In this document: piece after piece, positions 50,312-59,642 of the stretch
Position numbering within the stretch: the stretch's first letter is position 1
How the letters are laid out: the number at the start of each line of letters is the position of its first letter
Source: an uncultured Clostridia bacterium
GTDB lineage: Bacteria; Bacillota; Clostridia; Oscillospirales; Acutalibacteraceae
Assembly (NCBI GenBank): GCA_947170465.1
Contig: CAMVTS010000002.1
Coordinates: 54,685-118,684 of the forward strand
Reading direction: 5' to 3'
DNA: 64,000 bases
The notes under the pieces: model-generated
Databases searched by the model: none
Seen by the model: the letters and a program-made list of their open reading frames with translations, nothing else
Told to the model about the DNA's origin: nothing
Position numbers and translations under genes: made by a program

Positions 50312-53212
50312 ATGTCAGATTTAGGAGAAAGCATGGTTTTTGCAGCTATTATGACCCTGCTTGACGAGCTGAAAGAACAGGAAGAGCGTAATACACAACG
50401 AGATATCGCCTATGAACGGCAAAAGTATTCTCAGTATGATGACAACAAAACAAAAAAGATTGTAATCAAGAGATACAAGGATAATGCTCTGCAACTCTTT
50501 GATGATATGATCCGTCAAGCTGATAAGAAATCCGGTACATGTTCCGACTTAGGCGCTGTTGAATTTCTTAATATGCTTCTTGAAGCTGTAATGTTTTTCT
50601 GCATTGATTCGGAATATTATTCAAAACGCCAGAAAGCCAAAGCTATTGAATACTTAACAGAGCTTACCGATGTAAAAGGCATTTGTTCCGAGAGTGATGG
50701 TAATTATATCTTTGATGAAGAAAACAGAGCCGATATAGAAGATATTTTTAGTAAAGGCATTTTAATTGGCACAAGGTTAATCTGTCAGGGTTCCATCACT
50801 TCTGAAATTCCAAATTGTTTAGTTGATATTATCAACTCAATTTGTCAACTGCTATTAGGTTTAGAAGTGCTACTGAATGAAGAGCTTCCGTCGGGCGGAT
50901 GGGACGGCAGGAAGATGGGATACTATCTTATAGAGAAAACCATTCAATCTACAACAGAAATGATGAACGAAAAATGGGCAGAAATGTCACCGGATGAACA
51001 GAAGGAAGCGGATTATAATCGGTGGTTAAGCGAACAATCACAAACCACCTCTGTCCATACAGCGGAAGATGGCTATACAAAGACAAGTTCAGAGGAGAAA
51101 GCTGTCACAACGGTTGAAAGTCCTTTTGAATCACACACAAATGATTGGAGCTATTTACTGATGAATGAGTATGAAGATTCAAGAACAGCAATTAACGATA
51201 AGTTAAGAACTTGTTTTGATGGCAAAATTGTCCGCAAAGACCTGACGAAGAAAATCAAGGAAGGTGCAAACGTACCTGTTTATGTCCTTGAATTCTTGCT
51301 TGGACAATACTGCAGCTCAGATGATGAAGCAGTTATTTCGGAAGGTCTCGGCAATGTAAAAAGAATATTAGCAGATAATTATGTCCGTCCTGATGAGGCG
51401 CAGAAGATTATGTCTTTGCTCCGTCAGCGCGGCAGCTTCACGGTTATTGACAAGCTGACGGTACATCTCAACATTAAGAACGATACTTACGAAGCAGAGT
51501 TCATGAATCTCGGATTAAAAAATATTCCGATTCCGGAAAACTATCCCTCAGATTTTGATCGCCTGCTCTGCGGTGGAATCTGGTGCATTATTGGGCTTGA
51601 TTATGAGTATAACGAAGAAGAACGCTCCAAGCCGCCTGTGAAAATTCGCAAGCTTACGCCAATCCAAATGCCGCATATAGATATTCAGGAGTTAAAGGAA
51701 GGTCGTAAAGCCTTTACAAAAGACGAGTGGATTTCTGTCATGCTCCGTTCCACAGGCATGGAGCCTGACCGCTTAACGGAGCGCGAAAAATGGCTGTTGC
51801 TTGCTCGCATGATTCCTCTTGTAGAGAACAATTATAATTTGTGCGAACTCGGACCAAGAAGCACAGGCAAGTCGCATATTTACAAAGAGGTATCCCCAAA
51901 CAGTATTCTTGTTTCGGGAGGACAGACAACCGTTGCCAACCTGTTCTATAATATGGGAAGAAAGCAGGTCGGACTTGTCGGCGTCTGGGATTGCGTCGCG
52001 TTTGATGAGGTTGCCGGAATAAAGTTTAAGGATAAAGACGGCATTCAGATTATGAAGGACTATATGAACTCAGGCTCCTTCGCAAGAGGTAAAGATGAGA
52101 TTTCCGCTTCCGCTTCAATGGCTTTCGTCGGAAACATCAATCAAAGCGTAGAAGTTCTTCTGAAAACATCAAGCCTTTTTGCACCGTTTCCTCCGGAGAT
52201 GGGATTGGATACCGCTTTCCTTGACCGCATGCACTGTTATTTGCCCGGCTGGGAGATTCCGAAATTTAGACCGGAACACTTCACCAATGACTACGGCTTT
52301 ATTACAGATTACCTCGCGGAGTTTATTCGTGAACTGCGCAAGGAACAGTACGGTGACGCGCTAGATAAGTATTTCCGCTTGGGTACAAACCTCAATCAAA
52401 GAGATACCGTCGCTGTCAGAAAAACTGTCGGCGGCATGATCAAGCTCCTATATCCTGACGGAGAGTTTACAAAGGAACAGGTAGAAGAAATCCTGAAATT
52501 TGCGCTTGAAATGCGACGCAGAGTGAAAGAGCAGCTCAAGAAGCTCGGCGGTATGGAATTTTATGATGTAAACTTTTCGTACATTGATAACGAAACATTT
52601 GAGGAGCATTATGTTTCTGTTCCCGAACAGGGAGGCGGCAAGCTGATTCCCGAGGGAATGGGCAATCCTGGGCAGGTCTATACGGTAGCTCCTGCAAAAT
52701 CGGGAATGATAGGCGTTTTCCGTCTGGAATCTCAGATGATGCCGGGCAACGGCAAACTGGAAAGAACCGGCATCGGCAATGATTCAGGCAGCAAGGAAGC
52801 TGCCAACACAGCCTTCAACTATCTAAAAGCAAATTCAAACAGAATCAGCGCTAGTATCAGTACGACAACGAAGAATTATATTATCAATTATCAGGATTTG
52901 CAGGGTATTGGTATGACCGATAAATTAACCCTGCCAACCTTGATTGCGTTGTGCTCTATCGCTCTCGGAAAGCCAACGGTAAGCAGCTTAGCCGTTCTGG
53001 GAGATATCAGCATTGCAGGAACACTGATTAAGGTTGAAAACCTTGCAAGCACACTTCAGGTTTGCCTTGACAGCGGAGCAAAGAAGGTATTATTACCGAT
53101 TACGGCGGCAGCAGATTTAAGCTCGGTACCATCCGAGCTGATTGGTTGCTTTAATATCATCTTCTATCAAAGCCCGGAGGATGCTGTTTTCAAGGCGTTG
53201 GGTGTGGAATGA
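50312..53212 (+). CDS. brxL: BREX Lon-protease-like protein BrxL
   Basis: 'NLCELGPRSTGKSHIYKEVSPNSILVSGGQTTVANLFYNMGRKQVGLVGVWDCVAFDEVAG'; Lon-like C-terminus. Confidence 0.92.
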   Translation: MSDLGESMVFAAIMTLLDELKEQEERNTQRDIAYERQKYSQYDDNKTKKIVIKRYKDNALQLFDDMIRQADKKSGTCSDLGAVEFLNMLLEAVMFFCIDSEYYSKRQKAKAIEYLTELTDVKGICSESDGNYIFDEENRADIEDIFSKGILIGTRLICQGSITSEIPNCLVDIINSICQLLLGLEVLLNEELPSGGWDGRKMGYYLIEKTIQSTTEMMNEKWAEMSPDEQKEADYNRWLSEQSQTTSVHTAEDGYTKTSSEEKAVTTVESPFESHTNDWSYLLMNEYEDSRTAINDKLRTCFDGKIVRKDLTKKIKEGANVPVYVLEFLLGQYCSSDDEAVISEGLGNVKRILADNYVRPDEAQKIMSLLRQRGSFTVIDKLTVHLNIKNDTYEAEFMNLGLKNIPIPENYPSDFDRLLCGGIWCIIGLDYEYNEEERSKPPVKIRKLTPIQMPHIDIQELKEGRKAFTKDEWISVMLRSTGMEPDRLTEREKWLLLARMIPLVENNYNLCELGPRSTGKSHIYKEVSPNSILVSGGQTTVANLFYNMGRKQVGLVGVWDCVAFDEVAGIKFKDKDGIQIMKDYMNSGSFARGKDEISASASMAFVGNINQSVEVLLKTSSLFAPFPPEMGLDTAFLDRMHCYLPGWEIPKFRPEHFTNDYGFITDYLAEFIRELRKEQYGDALDKYFRLGTNLNQRDTVAVRKTVGGMIKLLYPDGEFTKEQVEEILKFALEMRRRVKEQLKKLGGMEFYDVNFSYIDNETFEEHYVSVPEQGGGKLIPEGMGNPGQVYTVAPAKSGMIGVFRLESQMMPGNGKLERTGIGNDSGSKEAANTAFNYLKANSNRISASISTTTKNYIINYQDLQGIGMTDKLTLPTLIALCSIALGKPTVSSLAVLGDISIAGTLIKVENLASTLQVCLDSGAKKVLLPITAAADLSSVPSELIGCFNIIFYQSPEDAVFKALGVE

Positions 53213-53284
53213 AATGGCTATGATTTCACCCAGAGTCATTGACGTGGATGATAACGGAAAAACAAGATAAAGGAGAATTACAAC

Positions 53285-53677
53285 ATGAGCAGAGTAAATG
53301 ACTTTTTATCGGAAGCAGGCGTGTTCTTTTTAGCGACAACTGATGGCAATCAGCCAAAAATTCGTCCTCTCGGCGCACACATGGAGGTCGACGGTAAAAT
53401 TATTTTTGGTGTGGGAGATTTTAAAAGCGTTTATAAGCAGATGAAGAAAAATCCGCTTGTAGAGATTGTTGCATGTAAGGCTGACGGTCACTGGCTTCGC
53501 TACACAGGCAAAGCGGTTTTTGAAACGGATTACAGCTACGCCGAGCAGATGATTAAAGGAGCAGGGTTGGAAGCTATCTACAACGAGCAGACAGGAAACA
53601 AACTGATGACCTTCCACTTAGAGGAAGCGACGGCTGTCGATATCGCGGTTATGGGAGAAGGAGAGAGTCTTCTCTAA
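53285..53677 (+). CDS. Pyridoxamine 5'-phosphate oxidase family protein
   Basis: 'GVFFLATTDGNQPKIRPLGAHMEVDGKIIFGVGDFKSVYKQMKKNPLVEIVA'. Confidence 0.8.
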   Translation: MSRVNDFLSEAGVFFLATTDGNQPKIRPLGAHMEVDGKIIFGVGDFKSVYKQMKKNPLVEIVACKADGHWLRYTGKAVFETDYSYAEQMIKGAGLEAIYNEQTGNKLMTFHLEEATAVDIAVMGEGESLL

Positions 53678-53703
53678 AACCATACAATCCAATAACAATA
53701 GAG

Positions 53704-53748
53704 AAGCACCAATCGACTATGCTTAGCCGGTTGGTGCTTTCGTTTTAC
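53704..53748 (+). terminator. Terminator hairpin
   Basis: AAGCACCAA ... TTGGTGCTT followed by a T-rich tract. Confidence 0.6.
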
Positions 53749-53958
53749 GTCTAAAAATCACTCTTAATGGAATTGATAATTATTATTGATATGGGTACTG
53801 TCAAGAATTATGCGCAAAAAAGATTGCAGAATCTGTGAATGAAGATCAACCGGCAAGGAAAGAGTCGTCCAATAACGCTTCCAAATGCTTCATGTTCATA
53901 TACTTTTTGTTGCCCCACTGAGTGCCGGCAACGTGTCTGAGACGGGCACAGACGAGCA

Positions 53959-54258
53959 TCAGTGCTTAGTTGCCGTCTTCTCCAGCTTCATTTGTCTAAG
54001 TTCTTCTACAACAAGCTTTGCCTTTTCACGGGAGGCTTTCTTGCTTTCCTGAGCATGAATCGCCTTGAGCATTTTAGCTACAAATTTCACCTTGGACTTA
54101 GGCACAACGCTGAATACGTTGCGGTAGAAGTTGACAACACATCTCTGGTATTTGGCGTCGGGAAACACTTCTCCTACCGCTTCCAACATACCGAGACACT
54201 TGTCGCCTACGATGAGTTTCATACCATCTACAGCAGCTAAAGCGGAAATGCTTGCCAT
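53959..54258 (-). pseudogene. IS256/mutator-type transposase, internal fragment
   Basis: 'LAAVDGMKLIVGDKCLGMLEAVGEVFPDAKYQRCVVNFYRNVFSVVPKSK'. Confidence 0.75.
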
Positions 54259-54389
54259 GTTCTCGGAAGAACCCGATGACGAGCATGAGTGGTCGGAGCA
54301 AGACCTTTAGGAACAGATGAGAAAAATTATTCTGAAATACAGTTAAAAAAGCGGTCGTTCTAACGGAAGCTTCTGCGGGACGACCGACA

Positions 54390-54512
54390 CCCTTGACAGA
54401 ACCTGAAAGAAATGCTATGGCGTCATTGCCGACGGTGACGAACTCAAGAACAGCTCAGTCAGGTTCACCGTCGGGCGACAATTGTAGCATTTCTTTCAGA
54501 ACCCGTCAAGGG
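54390..54512. repeat. ~123-bp imperfect palindrome
   Basis: Arms CCCTTGAC..CTGAAAGAAATGCTA / TAGCATTTCTTTCAG..GTCAAGGG with inner CCGACGGTGA / TCACCGTCGG. Confidence 0.7.
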
Positions 54513-54709
54513 CAAGCCGCCTGTGGCGGTGGCTCCGTTTTGCCTCCGGCTCGGAATCTAAGAACAGCTTTTTTCGATGGGCGGATTCAGCAGGTGCGTT
54601 CCGGACGCGAATCGCTGCGTTCCTCGTTGCGTATCGGTGCGGTCATTGAAGCGAATTGATGTTTTCCTTGGAGCGGATTGGTGCGGTTATTGGGGCGGAA
54701 TAATCACCT

Positions 54710-55026
54710 TTTCAGAACGCTGGGACAAGAAATATCCTAAAATCTCGCAGTCTTGGAGGAATAATTGGGCTAATCTAAGCACCTACTTCAAGTTCCCGCA
54801 AGAGGTAAGACGGCTGATTTATACCACTAATACCATTGAGGGCTTCAACCGTTAGCTTAGGAAAGTGACAAAATCCAAGTCTGTTTTTCCTATTGATGAC
54901 AGCCTGCTTAAAATGCTCTATCTGGCTATGATGGATATTACGAAAAAGCGGACCGGTCGGCGTCAGGACTGGAGTGTAATCTACGCTCAGATGGCGATTT
55001 TCTTCGGAGACCGAATCCCCGAATAA
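54710..55026 (+). pseudogene. IS256-type transposase C-terminal fragment with in-frame stop
   Basis: 'WRNNWANLSTYFKFPQEVRRLIYTTNTIEGFNR*LRKVTKSKSVFPIDDSLLKMLYLAMMDITKKRTGRRQDWSVIYAQMAIFFGDRI'. Confidence 0.75.
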
Positions 55027-55189
55027 CAGAAAACGGCTCGCACGTCAAGGGTAAAATGAACGGCGGCAGAAGCCGCCGCCCTTGACATGCAACCCGTTTC
55101 CCGTTTATACTGTTGTCAAGGGGCTTACGCCCCGAAATAATATTTTTGCTTTGTTTTACACCGCTATTTAGTGTTTACACAGAATTTGG

Positions 55190-55320
55190 GATACACCCCA
55201 GGCAAATTCCAGCCTTTCCTTACTGTCCTTCTCCGCGAGCTTCATGAGGGTGACGCAATTCTTGTAACCCTGTTCCGGAGAGCTTCCGCTTTTCAAGAAG
55301 CAATCTATAACAGATTCAGT
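55190..55320 (-). pseudogene. Possible IS21 (IstA)-type transposase C-terminal remnant
   Basis: Reverse-strand reading 'VIDCFLKSGSSPEQGYKNCVTLMKLAEKDSKERLEFAWG'. Confidence 0.4.
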
Positions 55321-55960
55321 TGAATCGCCAACTTTTTCCCATACTCTGAAATCGTCGGCATTTTATCGCAGATACCTCCGGTGCATTTCGGGCATGTGTT
55401 CCGGCTTTACGACCGGCTGTGTTCGGAAGGCTGCTAATACCCAGTTCAAAAGTTCGGTTGTAAACTGCTGGAATTTGTATGAAATGTATCGCATTTTGAT
55501 GATCTGTCACTGCGAAATAGGGGTTTTCTATGAGCATTACTTTTTTGGTTAGGCTCCCTTCGCTAGAATTGAGGCAATCTCCGGATAAATGAGTGGCGCA
55601 CTGCGGTTATGAGAGTGGCAAGGGTGCGTTTTTCGGAGCGGGATACACTTAAGACAAAAAATCCATTTTCGGTAGGATAGGGTAGGGGAAGTGATCATCA
55701 ACCTTTTCCACATGAATATGCCAAGTTTGCGCATAAAACAAAAAAACAATAAATAAATAATACAAAAAAATTAGCGCAAAATTCATTTAGAATTACTTTT
55801 GTATTGATAGAATTAGAGTTGAATTTGTTTCAAAAAATAGAACCAAAGTCAAAATAATAAGAAAAAATATGCAATTATTGCACAGAAAATCTGATAAATA
55901 AGTCTTTCTGTAGTATAATATATCCATGTTTTTCGTGCGTTTCACAATTTCCAGATTCGG

Positions 55961-56011
55961 GCGTGACTGGCAGTCAAGAGGTCACGGGTTCGAGCCCCGT
56001 TATCTCCACCA
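55961..56011 (+). other. tRNA-3'-end-like sequence (T-arm, acceptor strand, CCA); no matching 5' half
   Basis: AGGTC-ACGGG-TTCGAGC-CCCGT-TATCTCC-ACCA; no GGAGATA upstream. Confidence 0.5.
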
Positions 56012-56053
56012 CAAAAGTCTCGTTTGTATATGCAAACGGGACTTTTTCCTTTT
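56012..56053 (+). terminator. Terminator after the tRNA-like remnant
   Basis: AAAAGTCTCGTTTG-tatat-GCAAACGGGACTTTTT. Confidence 0.7.
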
Positions 56054-56123
56054 ACGCCTTTTCCGAATAACTCACCTTTTAATGAGAATATAAAGGAAAC
56101 GGCGTTTTTCTATGCTCCGCAGC

Positions 56124-57929
56124 TTATTGTAACAGGAAGATATTATCCGTAGAAGATGAATTAATCACTTTCTTTCTGCGAATGGAGTCTTTATGGAGTA
56201 TTATCGGGCAAAAAGAATTGCCCCCAGCAGTTGGGGGCATTGTGACTTTAAGCGTTACCAAAATTGTCTCGTTTGATACATCCACACGTTCAATATACTG
56301 TGACAGTATAAACTTTGTTGTTACAATACTCTTTGGATTGCTCATATATTCTTTTAATTCGTCTATCAGTTTTCTTATATCTTTCTCTGTTACGGTGTAT
56401 TCACTTTTTTGCGCTTCAAAATGCTTGATATAGGTTTCTGCTCTGACGATATTATCCTCATATTCCTTCAGCTTTTCTGTCAGGGTTTTGTTGATACCTG
56501 TTTGAGCGATTGCTTCTACCAGATTTTCTCGCTGTGCTTTTAGTGTTCTGAGATTATTCTTAACTTCTTTACACTCATTGGAGAGGATAGAATTGTCATT
56601 GAGCTTTTGATTGACCTTTTCGGTGATAGATTTGATGTTATCATCATTGAAAAAATACTGCTTGAATTTCTCAATAACAAAGTTGTCTAATTTACTGCAC
56701 CTGATTTCTTTACAGTTACAAGTGTGTTTATTCGTTCTGCTGCTGCAGCGATATCCTGTTGACCGTATTCCGTATCTGTCTTGTCTGCAATTTCCGTGCA
56801 TTTTTGCTCCGCATTCAGCACAATAAAGCAAGCCTGTAAGAAGATAGGGATGTTTAGCATTGGTATAACTGCACCTTGTAGCCTTCTTTACAGCATTTGC
56901 TCTATTCCACAGACTTTCGGAAACGATGGCAGGACAGCCGTTTTCTATGCGTATGATTTCATCATCATTCTTGAAACGGTGATTGTTTCGCTTGTTTTGA
57001 TGATTGGCTTTACTGCGCTTGTTAAAGATATATGTACCCTTATAACGTTCATTGTGTAATAGGTCATACAAGCTGTTTTTGCCAAAGGACTTTCCTTTTT
57101 TCGTCTTATATCCGAGAAGATTTAGCTTGTTGATAATTGCTCCGTAGCCTTCGCCATCGGCTGTCATTTCAAAAATCATCCTGACAGCTTCTGCTTCTTT
57201 TTCGTTGATGATTAGCTTCTTGTCCTTGTCAACATCATAGCCTAATGGTGGAATACCGCCAGTCCATTTGCATTGATAAGCGTTTTCTCTAAGACCCTTC
57301 ATGACCTCTGTTGCAAGGTTATCAATGTAGTATTGATTCATTACCGACATCAGGTTAAACATGAAATTACCGTTAGGGGTATCTGAAAAACCTTCGTTTA
57401 ACGAAAATACCTGTAAGCCGTAATCTTCAATCAGCCTTTTATACTTGATACTGTCCTCAATGTTTCTCGATAGTCTGTCCAGCTTATGCACGATAATCAT
57501 ATCAAAATCAGGGTTGTTCTGTACATTTGCTATCATTCTTTGAAATTCGGGACGGTCAGCCGTTTTACCTGATTTGGCTTCATCACAATACCAGTCAATA
57601 CCTTCTGCGGTTTTTAGCAGATAAAGTATTAATGAGCCACGATTAACAGAAATAGATAAAACATCCTCAACATAATCACGAGCTAATAAAACCATTGCAA
57701 ATTTTGATAAAACCCTATCAGCAATCGAGTTTTCACAAGCGCTGAAATACTTTTGACGGAACTCCGAGATTAAATATGCTTTCAAATTCTCATAATCGTC
57801 AATAATTTGAAACAGCCCTTTAGAAGTTAAGTATTCTAAAAATGGTTCACCTGCTAAAGCATAATTCACGATTATTGTTGATTTGATTCGTTCTGAATTC
57901 TCCGCTGATGTTGTCAAATTAGCGGTCAA
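56124..57929 (-). CDS. Large serine-recombinase-like ORF lacking the N-terminal catalytic segment, with a foreign N-terminus
   Basis: 'WYCDEAKSGKTADRPEFQRMIANVQNNPDFDMIIVHKLDRLSRN', recombinase and zinc-ribbon domains; no N-terminal YxRVS-like motif. Confidence 0.65.
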   Translation of the reverse strand: MTANLTTSAENSERIKSTIIVNYALAGEPFLEYLTSKGLFQIIDDYENLKAYLISEFRQKYFSACENSIADRVLSKFAMVLLARDYVEDVLSISVNRGSLILYLLKTAEGIDWYCDEAKSGKTADRPEFQRMIANVQNNPDFDMIIVHKLDRLSRNIEDSIKYKRLIEDYGLQVFSLNEGFSDTPNGNFMFNLMSVMNQYYIDNLATEVMKGLRENAYQCKWTGGIPPLGYDVDKDKKLIINEKEAEAVRMIFEMTADGEGYGAIINKLNLLGYKTKKGKSFGKNSLYDLLHNERYKGTYIFNKRSKANHQNKRNNHRFKNDDEIIRIENGCPAIVSESLWNRANAVKKATRCSYTNAKHPYLLTGLLYCAECGAKMHGNCRQDRYGIRSTGYRCSSRTNKHTCNCKEIRCSKLDNFVIEKFKQYFFNDDNIKSITEKVNQKLNDNSILSNECKEVKNNLRTLKAQRENLVEAIAQTGINKTLTEKLKEYEDNIVRAETYIKHFEAQKSEYTVTEKDIRKLIDELKEYMSNPKSIVTTKFILSQYIERVDVSNETILVTLKVTMPPTAGGNSFCPIILHKDSIRRKKVINSSSTDNIFLLQ

Positions 57930-59410
57930 TTCAAAAACCCTTTCTCATTTATCAGATTCAGCAGCGTTTTCAGTTCTTCAAGCGAGTAGATTTCCTTTTC
58001 CTTTTCGCAGGTCTTGACGGTTTTAACCTTCGTGCAGGGGTTGTCCGTAATCAATCCGCAGGTGCGCGCGTAGCTGAGTACGTCGGAGATAAAGGTGACG
58101 TAGTGCTTTTGCGTTTTCTGAGACAGCCCTCCGCCCGTGTGCTTGTTCACGCCTTTCTTTGCAAGGCTCGTGATGAATTTCTGAATCTGGCGGTAGTTCA
58201 GCACGTCCACATAGATGTTGCCGATTGCCTTGTAGGTGCGCTCGCGCATGGTTTTGATTCGGATGATGGTCGCAGGCTTCATTTCGTGCGTGGTTTCCAT
58301 CAGCTCAATCCATTCCTCTGCCAGCGGCTCGAACCGCACACGCTTTGCCGTCAGTGATGCGTCGTCGTCCAAGCCCATCTCAACACGCCTGAGATGCTCG
58401 GCGTATTCCTGCTTGGTTTTCTCCTCAAAGAGAACCGCCTGACGGTTCAGCTCCGCCTTGATTTGCCGTTCGGTCATGCCGGGCTTCGGCTTGAAGGTCA
58501 TGGATTTGGTGATTTGCTTGTAGGTTTCGTCATAGCCCAAGCTGACCTTGATACGGTAGGCCGCGCCCGATTTTGTCATCATTCGCTTCAGAGAATTGGC
58601 TTTGATTTCTCTGCCAGTATATTGATTGTATCGTTCAATGAAGTCAGAATTACTTCCGGAGAAGAAAAAGATTTCCTTCATCATCTCAATGAGCTTCTGC
58701 ATTTCATCTGGCAGCAGCATTTCGGGGTTGTCCGAGCTGTCGGAAACGAAATTCCAAACACAGTTATCCTTGTCAAAGCAAAGTTCAATCTCTCTGTCCT
58801 CAATGTCGCGCCCTGAGCAGTACAGCGTAGCGTTTGTAGAACAGCGCTTGCTCTTGTCGAGAACAAACATCGTGTCCACACCACCGGCAAGTCCGTTTGT
58901 ACCCGACAGCATATTGAACGGGTCGCTGTCACCCTGCTTGCGAAGATGGTGAACAAGGAGAATAGTGATTTTCAATTCCTCCGCAAGCTTTTTGAGAATT
59001 TCAACCTCGTTGTAATCGTTCGCATAGCTGACTTCGCTTCCTGTGTTACGAATCATCTGGAACGTATCAATGACAATCAAAGCCGTACCCGGATGGTCGG
59101 CAACAAAACTTTTGATTTGTTCTTCAAGACCTTCGCTGATTTTAAAACTGAACGTAGTAAAGAAAACATTTGGAGCCTCGTCTGTAACGGAAAGTAACCT
59201 CTCCTGCAGTCTGCTCGCTGTATCTTCAAGACTTACATAGAGGGTTGTCCCTTGCACAGTAGAAAAATTCCAAATCTTTTCTCCCTTTGCAATGCGAACA
59301 CACCAGTCAAGCATCAGCCAAGACTTGCCGACCTTCGGTGCGCCGCCGATGATAGCAAGTCCTTGCGGCAACAAATCTTTAATCACAAATTTTGTCGCTG
59401 GCAAGTCCAT
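57926..59410 (-). CDS. Chimeric ORF: RepA-like AAA ATPase fused to the N-terminal part of a tyrosine integrase
   Basis: 'LAIIGGAPKVGKSWLMLDWCVRIA...LIVIDTFQMIR...ILLVHHLRK', then 'MTFKPKPGMTERQIKAELNRQAVLFEEKTKQ...FEPLAEEWIEL'; integrase catalytic region absent. Confidence 0.65.
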   Translation of the reverse strand: MDLPATKFVIKDLLPQGLAIIGGAPKVGKSWLMLDWCVRIAKGEKIWNFSTVQGTTLYVSLEDTASRLQERLLSVTDEAPNVFFTTFSFKISEGLEEQIKSFVADHPGTALIVIDTFQMIRNTGSEVSYANDYNEVEILKKLAEELKITILLVHHLRKQGDSDPFNMLSGTNGLAGGVDTMFVLDKSKRCSTNATLYCSGRDIEDREIELCFDKDNCVWNFVSDSSDNPEMLLPDEMQKLIEMMKEIFFFSGSNSDFIERYNQYTGREIKANSLKRMMTKSGAAYRIKVSLGYDETYKQITKSMTFKPKPGMTERQIKAELNRQAVLFEEKTKQEYAEHLRRVEMGLDDDASLTAKRVRFEPLAEEWIELMETTHEMKPATIIRIKTMRERTYKAIGNIYVDVLNYRQIQKFITSLAKKGVNKHTGGGLSQKTQKHYVTFISDVLSYARTCGLITDNPCTKVKTVKTCEKEKEIYSLEELKTLLNLINEKGFLN

Positions 59411-59546
59411 ATCAAGAAGCGTATCTCCGTCAATGGAGTTGAATGTTTTTCTGATGTCTAAATCATAAATGTCGTAGTCAGATATATGACTTCACCTCGT
59501 TTTTATAAAGTTCAGAACGTTCTTACAATTTTTATTATAGCGAGTC

Positions 59547-59630
59547 TTGACAAAGTTTCAATAGTTTTGTACAATATAAATCGTACTCAGTTAGATTGTT
59601 GATTTGACGCAAAATTTGGATTGTACAAAA
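59547..59630 (+). promoter_or_regulatory. Promoter with candidate inverted operator pair
   Basis: TTGACA (59547-59552), 17 nt, TACAAT (59570-59575); TTTTGTACAAT at 59565-59575 and its reverse complement ATTGTACAAAA at 59620-59630. Confidence 0.6.
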
Positions 59631-59642
59631 CGAGGTATCAAA

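Noticed and set aside
54390-54512. Integron attC site
   Set aside because: Imperfect palindrome of suitable length, but no attC core sites recognised and no integron integrase or cassette array.
58103-59240. Several plus-strand ORFs
   Set aside because: Antisense to the clearly coding ATPase-integrase chimera.
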